The notes under the pieces were generated by a model, which saw only the letters and a list, made by a program, of their open reading frames with translations, was not told the DNA's origin and did not search any database. 64,000 nucleotides of DNA. Origin: Pseudoips prasinana (lineage: Eukaryota > Arthropoda > Insecta > Lepidoptera > Nolidae). The stretch lies in contig OX621252.1 in NCBI GenBank assembly GCA_951640165.1, positions 2,822,501 to 2,886,500 of the forward strand, in the 5' to 3' direction. The position numbers were made by a program, and so were the translations under genes. Below, piece after piece: positions 34,401 to 40,400 of this stretch (the first letter of the stretch is position 1; the number at the start of each line of letters is the position of its first letter).

Positions 34401-37400
34401 GGAACAAGTGAGTCCGTACTAGCAATAGATATATAAATAAATACTAATATCCTGGTACATTATTCACACACGGCCATCTTATCCCAAACTAATCAGAGCT
34501 TGTACTATGGAAACCAGATAACTGATATACTACATATATTACTTTTTTTTGTAAATTTAAACTTATATAGGTAATTACACCCAGACTCAGGACAAACAGA
34601 CATGTTCATGCACTCAAATATCTGTCCTAGGTGGGAATCGAACCTACAACCTCTGGCGTGAAAATCAAACACTTGCCAACCACGCCAAAAGGCCCGTTTA
34701 TATCTTTGGACAACTAATACACTGCCATCAAATTACAAACTAGGTAGGGCCTATATATTTCTAAATATACAACGTGTAACAGAAAGTGTGAACGTAACTT
34801 AAGGGGGTTATAGGGTATCAGGACGGCTACCTATGGACGAAACTTCAAACAGAAATAATCATTTTTTATTCAACTAGTAATTTATTTTTCTATCGACCAC
34901 CTAAATCAACAAGAAAGATTACCGACATTATGAACAACACTAAAAACTCAGCCGCAAGGGTAATGAACCTTACCGTGAACTCTTTGGGTACCTACTACTT
35001 AGACTGTAAATAAAAAGTGTGGTTCTGTACAGTCACATAATTTATTACACGTGTTTATTTTAAGATTCAATCAAATGTTTAACTGAATTTTTGCTCTAAT
35101 TTTTAACGACATTTTAATGATTCATACTTTGATAGCTAGGAAAAATCACTTAATTTAATTTAAATTGATATTCCGCAAGATGTTGGATCTAGGAGTAATA
35201 AATAATTTAATTGACTTATGTAACTGCAGATATTTTTTGTGTGTTAAATAGTAAGAATATTAAATTTTTCTTTCAGTATGTGAATTTAATCTGGCCGGAA
35301 ACGAATAGGTACTTAATTTTTAATACAAACTATACAAACTAACCAGATAAACCCACGCGGTACGACTACTGATAAATTACGAAAAAATATGAATAATGTA
35401 CAAGGCTCATATGAACATTAGGGGACATTTCGAATTCCGTCCTGATTTTGTCTTGAACTCTAATACGGCGGCGAATACAAAGGATTGATGTAGGTAAATA
35501 ATAAATGGTTAAATATTTTTTAATATTCATCAAAGCGGGCCCCGCGCGCGCGCGCCGCGCCATTTGAATGTGTTCGTGTATAACTCATTGGTCTAGCGGT
35601 AGCGTGTTCAACTGCAGATAATAAAGTCCTGGGATCAAATCCCGGGTCGGGCCAAAAAGTGATTACGAGAATAATGAAATCCTGGGTTCAATTCCCGGGT
35701 CGGGCCAAAAAGTGATTATGGGATTTTTCCGTAAAAAGAAATTTCTCAGTATCAGCCCGAAGTCTGGGAGTTGACGATATTACACCCCCATGCCTCGGAG
35801 AGCACGTAAAGCCGTCGTTCCTGTGCCTGACCTCTTTCCGGTCGTATCTCTAGTCGTCCCATCGGATCATGAGAGTGATGGAATAGAAAGTGCAGGGGCA
35901 CTTTCAATTCCACCTTTAAAATTTAACCACAATGCCTGTAACGACATATTAATCATTCATACAATACATACAAATAAAAAAATATGAATAATGTACTAGG
36001 CTCATATGAACAGTAGGGGACATTTCAAATTCCGTCCTGATTATATCCAAAGTTACACTAATATGGCGGCAAAATCAAAGAGTTGATGTAAGCGAGCCGC
36101 GCGCGTCGTCGATACCTAGGCGGCTCTTTTGACTGGACTCAAAGGGGCCGCGTTCGAAGAAAGCCGCCAAATTCATCAAATATTGTGCAATTTCATTTAT
36201 TTAATAAAAATATTAAAATCATCAGTTGTTCGTAAACTGCTGTCTATTTAGGTCGTGTTTAGTTACTAAATCGTCTAAAATGTCGTTTAGTAATGAGTAA
36301 AGTGTTCCGCGAAATCCTTAACTATGTCGTTTAGTGATCGTAATAATTTTGAAAATTTCGTGCATTCATCTATGACAGAATAGCCTCAGACGTGCACTAT
36401 GTGATGATGAGGATTCATAGGTCACAGAATTTAAGGCTGTTTAATTACGAGGAACCTATGTCGTGAAGGGTACCTACAGTGTCGCGATGGAGCCCTCTTT
36501 ATAACTAAGAAACATGAAAGCTTTACGATTCTATGAATATGTTGTACATGAGAGAGACTCGTGTTAGTTGGCAAGTCTTAGAGTTAAGCTTTCGGTGTCG
36601 GTGCAGATTTTAGTGAACGTGAAATAATGAAATTCTTCCATCAGTACTGAAAACAACTTCAACTAGAAGTTAAACTATAAAAAGGATCTCGTAATGTGTT
36701 TGTGTATCACGTACTTATACGATGTAAAGTATCCAATAGCTATTCAGCAGTGTTATAAATAAAAACATAACTCGAAAATAAAACAAAATATGTGTAGTGA
36801 GTGCAATCGGAATCAAACTACCAGGCGTGCATAGAAACACAAAGACCGGTATGTCAAACAATTTCTAGCGTAAATCAGAATCAGCTGTGCTGTGTTAGTA
36901 CGGATGTTCGTTATATCGATAAAAATACTTGTCGATATATTGAACGGTATATTATTTTTACGATCAAGATTAAAATGATGGTATTTCGGTATGAGATTTT
37001 GTGTATAGGTAGGCTTACGGAGACCGTATATGCCCCTTAAGTTACGTTCACTCTTTCTGTTACACGTTGTATATGTATGATCGACGGCACTGCATGTGTG
37101 GCGCAGCGGTTAAGGCAATCGCATCGCCCGTTCATGTCCAGGGTTCGATTCCGATTTTTTTGACCCACAAATAGTTGTTCTGATTCTGGATGGTCTTTGT
37201 GTCCACCAATTATGTGTTTGTAAAGTAACCCGCGACACAGGGATTCATTTCCCTCGTGTGTCATAAAAAAAAAACAAAAGAAATAAACCCAGACACAGAA
37301 AAATTATCATACCCATTACAAAAAGATCGTTCCTGGGTGGGGATCGAAGTCACGACCTCCGGCTTAGCAGTCAGGGTCGCTAACCACTAGACCAGCAGGC

Positions 37401-40400
37401 CTGTCAATATAAAACATGCAAGACAACCTTATCTATACATATAATAAAATCGTAGAAAAGTCAAAACTGTACAGTGAATATTTTTTAAAAGGATTCTTGG
37501 GGCGTGATCTACACTCGATATCAAAGCCAAAAATATAGTTTTTAGAAATTTTGTCTGTTTATCTGTTTGTCTGTATGTATGTCCAGGCTAAACTCAAAAA
37601 GTACAGCATGTATTTACTTCTAATTTTGCATGAATATTACTAAGAGGTCGGGTCAACATATAGGCTACATATTATCACGCTATCACTTACGGGGGAGGAG
37701 CTGTGATAATTTATAAGATTTAACGCGGGTAAAACCGCGGGGCACAGCTAGTTTTTAATAAAGTAAAAGCTAGCATAAAACCTATCTGACTTTTATTTCC
37801 AGAACCAAAAATGAGGAAGTTTACACAAGTTCTGGCAGAAGATCAAAGAACTCACTCACAAATGGACATCATGGTATGTGGATATTTTTTTTTACGATAC
37901 GAATCACAAATGTAGCCTATCAGCAAAAACCAGCCAAGTGCTAGTCGTTATATATAAACGAGTTCCGTACCATTATATAAAGACGGAAATAATATTTGCA
38001 GTATTGGAGCCCTCTTATATATTTGAATAATTTCAATTTAATTATTTATTTTTAAAGTGAATATATAACTAAATAATTGTGAATATTTCAAGCGTCTACA
38101 TGTCGCCATTATCAATATCTATACATATAATAAAATCGTAGGAAAATCAAAACTGTACATTGAATATTTTTTTTAAATGATACTTGGGACATGATCTACA
38201 GTCGACATCGAAGCCAAAAATATAGTTTTTAGAATTTTTGTCTGTGTGTCTGTTTGTCTGTATGTATGTCCGGGCTAAACTCAAAAAGTACTGCATGGAT
38301 TTACTTCAAATTTTGCATGAATATTACTTAGAGGTTGGGTCAACATATAGGCTACATATTATTACGCTATCACCTACGGGGGAGGAGCTGTGATAATTCA
38401 TAAAGTTTAACGCGGGTAAAACCGCGGGGCACAGCTAGTCGACAATAATATCATGTTTGTTATATGGGAGCCTCCTTAATACATTTATTTAATATCAGTC
38501 CGGTCCCCTTTCAAGTATAATAGAGACTAACATTCATCATTCAAGTTCATTAAGTAAGAAAGTTGGTTCATATTTAAAACAACTTATTAGCCTTATCATA
38601 CAACGGGGTAATGTTGACAGCTTTCTGAGCATTTTGGATTAATAGTAAGTAAAATTGATTAATCAGTGCCTTGGGTTTGAACTCGAGACCACTGACCCCA
38701 CACTCCATCGGTCTAACGACTCACCTATCATGGCTTCGCGACAGTAAACGTGTGTAGTGTCAAGTATCACACTAATATTATAAAGGCGAAAGTTTGTCAG
38801 TGTGTATGTATGTTACTTCTTCACGCAAAAACTACCGAATGGTTTTTGATGCTTATATATCCGAATAACACATATAATTTATAAAGTTTCACGCGGGTAA
38901 AACCGCGGGCCACAGCTAGTTAACTATAAATATATATAATAATATGTGTGTATACGTATGAATTGTATGGTTGCAGTCGAAGAACCAAAGAGCACCAGCA
39001 GGAAACGTAGCAGCAAGCACGAGCCACAACTGCACGTGGAGCAGTGGCAAGTGTTGCTGCGTGACGTCATGAAGCACCGGGACTGCTGGCCCTTCTACGA
39101 GCCCGTCTCCACTGAAGATGTGAGTACGAGGACACCGGTTATACTTGGGCCTTCTTGCAACATACAAACTGTCACGGGATATGGATAAGGTTCTTTTCAC
39201 TGCCTCGTTTTTCTAGCGGTACCGTGTTGCCATAATCTATTGGCAGTGCCGCTCGAACTAATCTAGCCCGAAATGCACCTCTGTCCCGCGCAGTTCGCTA
39301 TGTCAATGATATCGAGAATGACTCAACTATAGATATATTCTCATGCACGGAAAATGCATTCCTAACAGTTGCAGGACGTCACATTGAGGCATTGACTATT
39401 GAGAGCAGTATACAGTAACTTCTTATTACAATTTTCTTTTTCTAATATTATGTAGTATATCCATAATATTAGAAAACTTTTCACTTTGTTTTTAACATGG
39501 TTAATAAATTAGCTAAGTATAGTTTAGAACCTATAGATTATGAGTATAAATTATTATGATTGTATCCCTAATTGTGCTTGGAATTATCTGTTAGCAATAA
39601 GATATCTGTAATAAATAAATAAGATCCTGGGTTCAAATCCTATGGCCTGATTTTGGGATTTTTTTGTATAAAGAATAATTTCTCAGTATCAGACCGGAGT
39701 TTGATCCAGTCGCTGGTCACTGGTCCCATACGGTCATGAGAGTCATGGTATAGAAGGTGGCTGGTGTCTGTTGAGATTATCCGCCGTGGCCAAATTTGAC
39801 CATGAGGACGAGCTGCGAAACGACTGAGCAACGAAATTCTCTTCTATTTTCCGCCCGTTAATCCTGAATTTTCAGGCGGGTAATCCAAACTCCACCCATC
39901 ATCGCCATATAATTTGCTGACGACTTAAATGTATGTATGTTATTACAGTATACTATGCATTTTTTATTGAAATGGCCATGTTCCTCCAGGTGCCAGACTA
40001 CCTGCAAGTGATCGACGAGCCGATGGACTTCACCACCATCCGCAGCAAGCTGGAGCAGGGCGCCTACAGCACCGACGACCAGGTCATCGCGGACGCGTCC
40101 CTCGTCTTCGTCAACTGCTACACGTATAACAAGGACACGCATCCTGTCGCCAAGTAAACAAATATTATTTTAATTAACCTGAAAATAAAAATTCGGCCAA
40201 GTGCGAGTTGCCCGCACGAAGGTTCCGTGCCAATATCTATAAAAATGGCAAAAAATCATGTTTGTTGTATGTGGGGCGGGGCTCCCATACAAGAAACGTG
40301 ATTTCTTTGACGGTAAATATGTTGTATGTTTTTTTATTAGCTGAATAATATAATAATTAACTAAATTGTTAATTATGTCACTATTTATTTTTAAAGTGAA

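Larger units (their letters stand above)
34767..37073. mobile_element. 2.3-kb element with about 40-bp inverted ends, non-coding
   Basis: The ends read TACAACGTGTAACAGAAAGT at the left and the inverse at the right, continuing through GTGAACGTAACTTAAGGGG with one mismatch. No transposase frame is seen inside. The interior holds an S2 SINE flanked by a direct duplication. The two arms are nearly identical, so the pair probably represents one element. The TSD is unclear because the termini are TA-rich. Confidence 0.6.
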
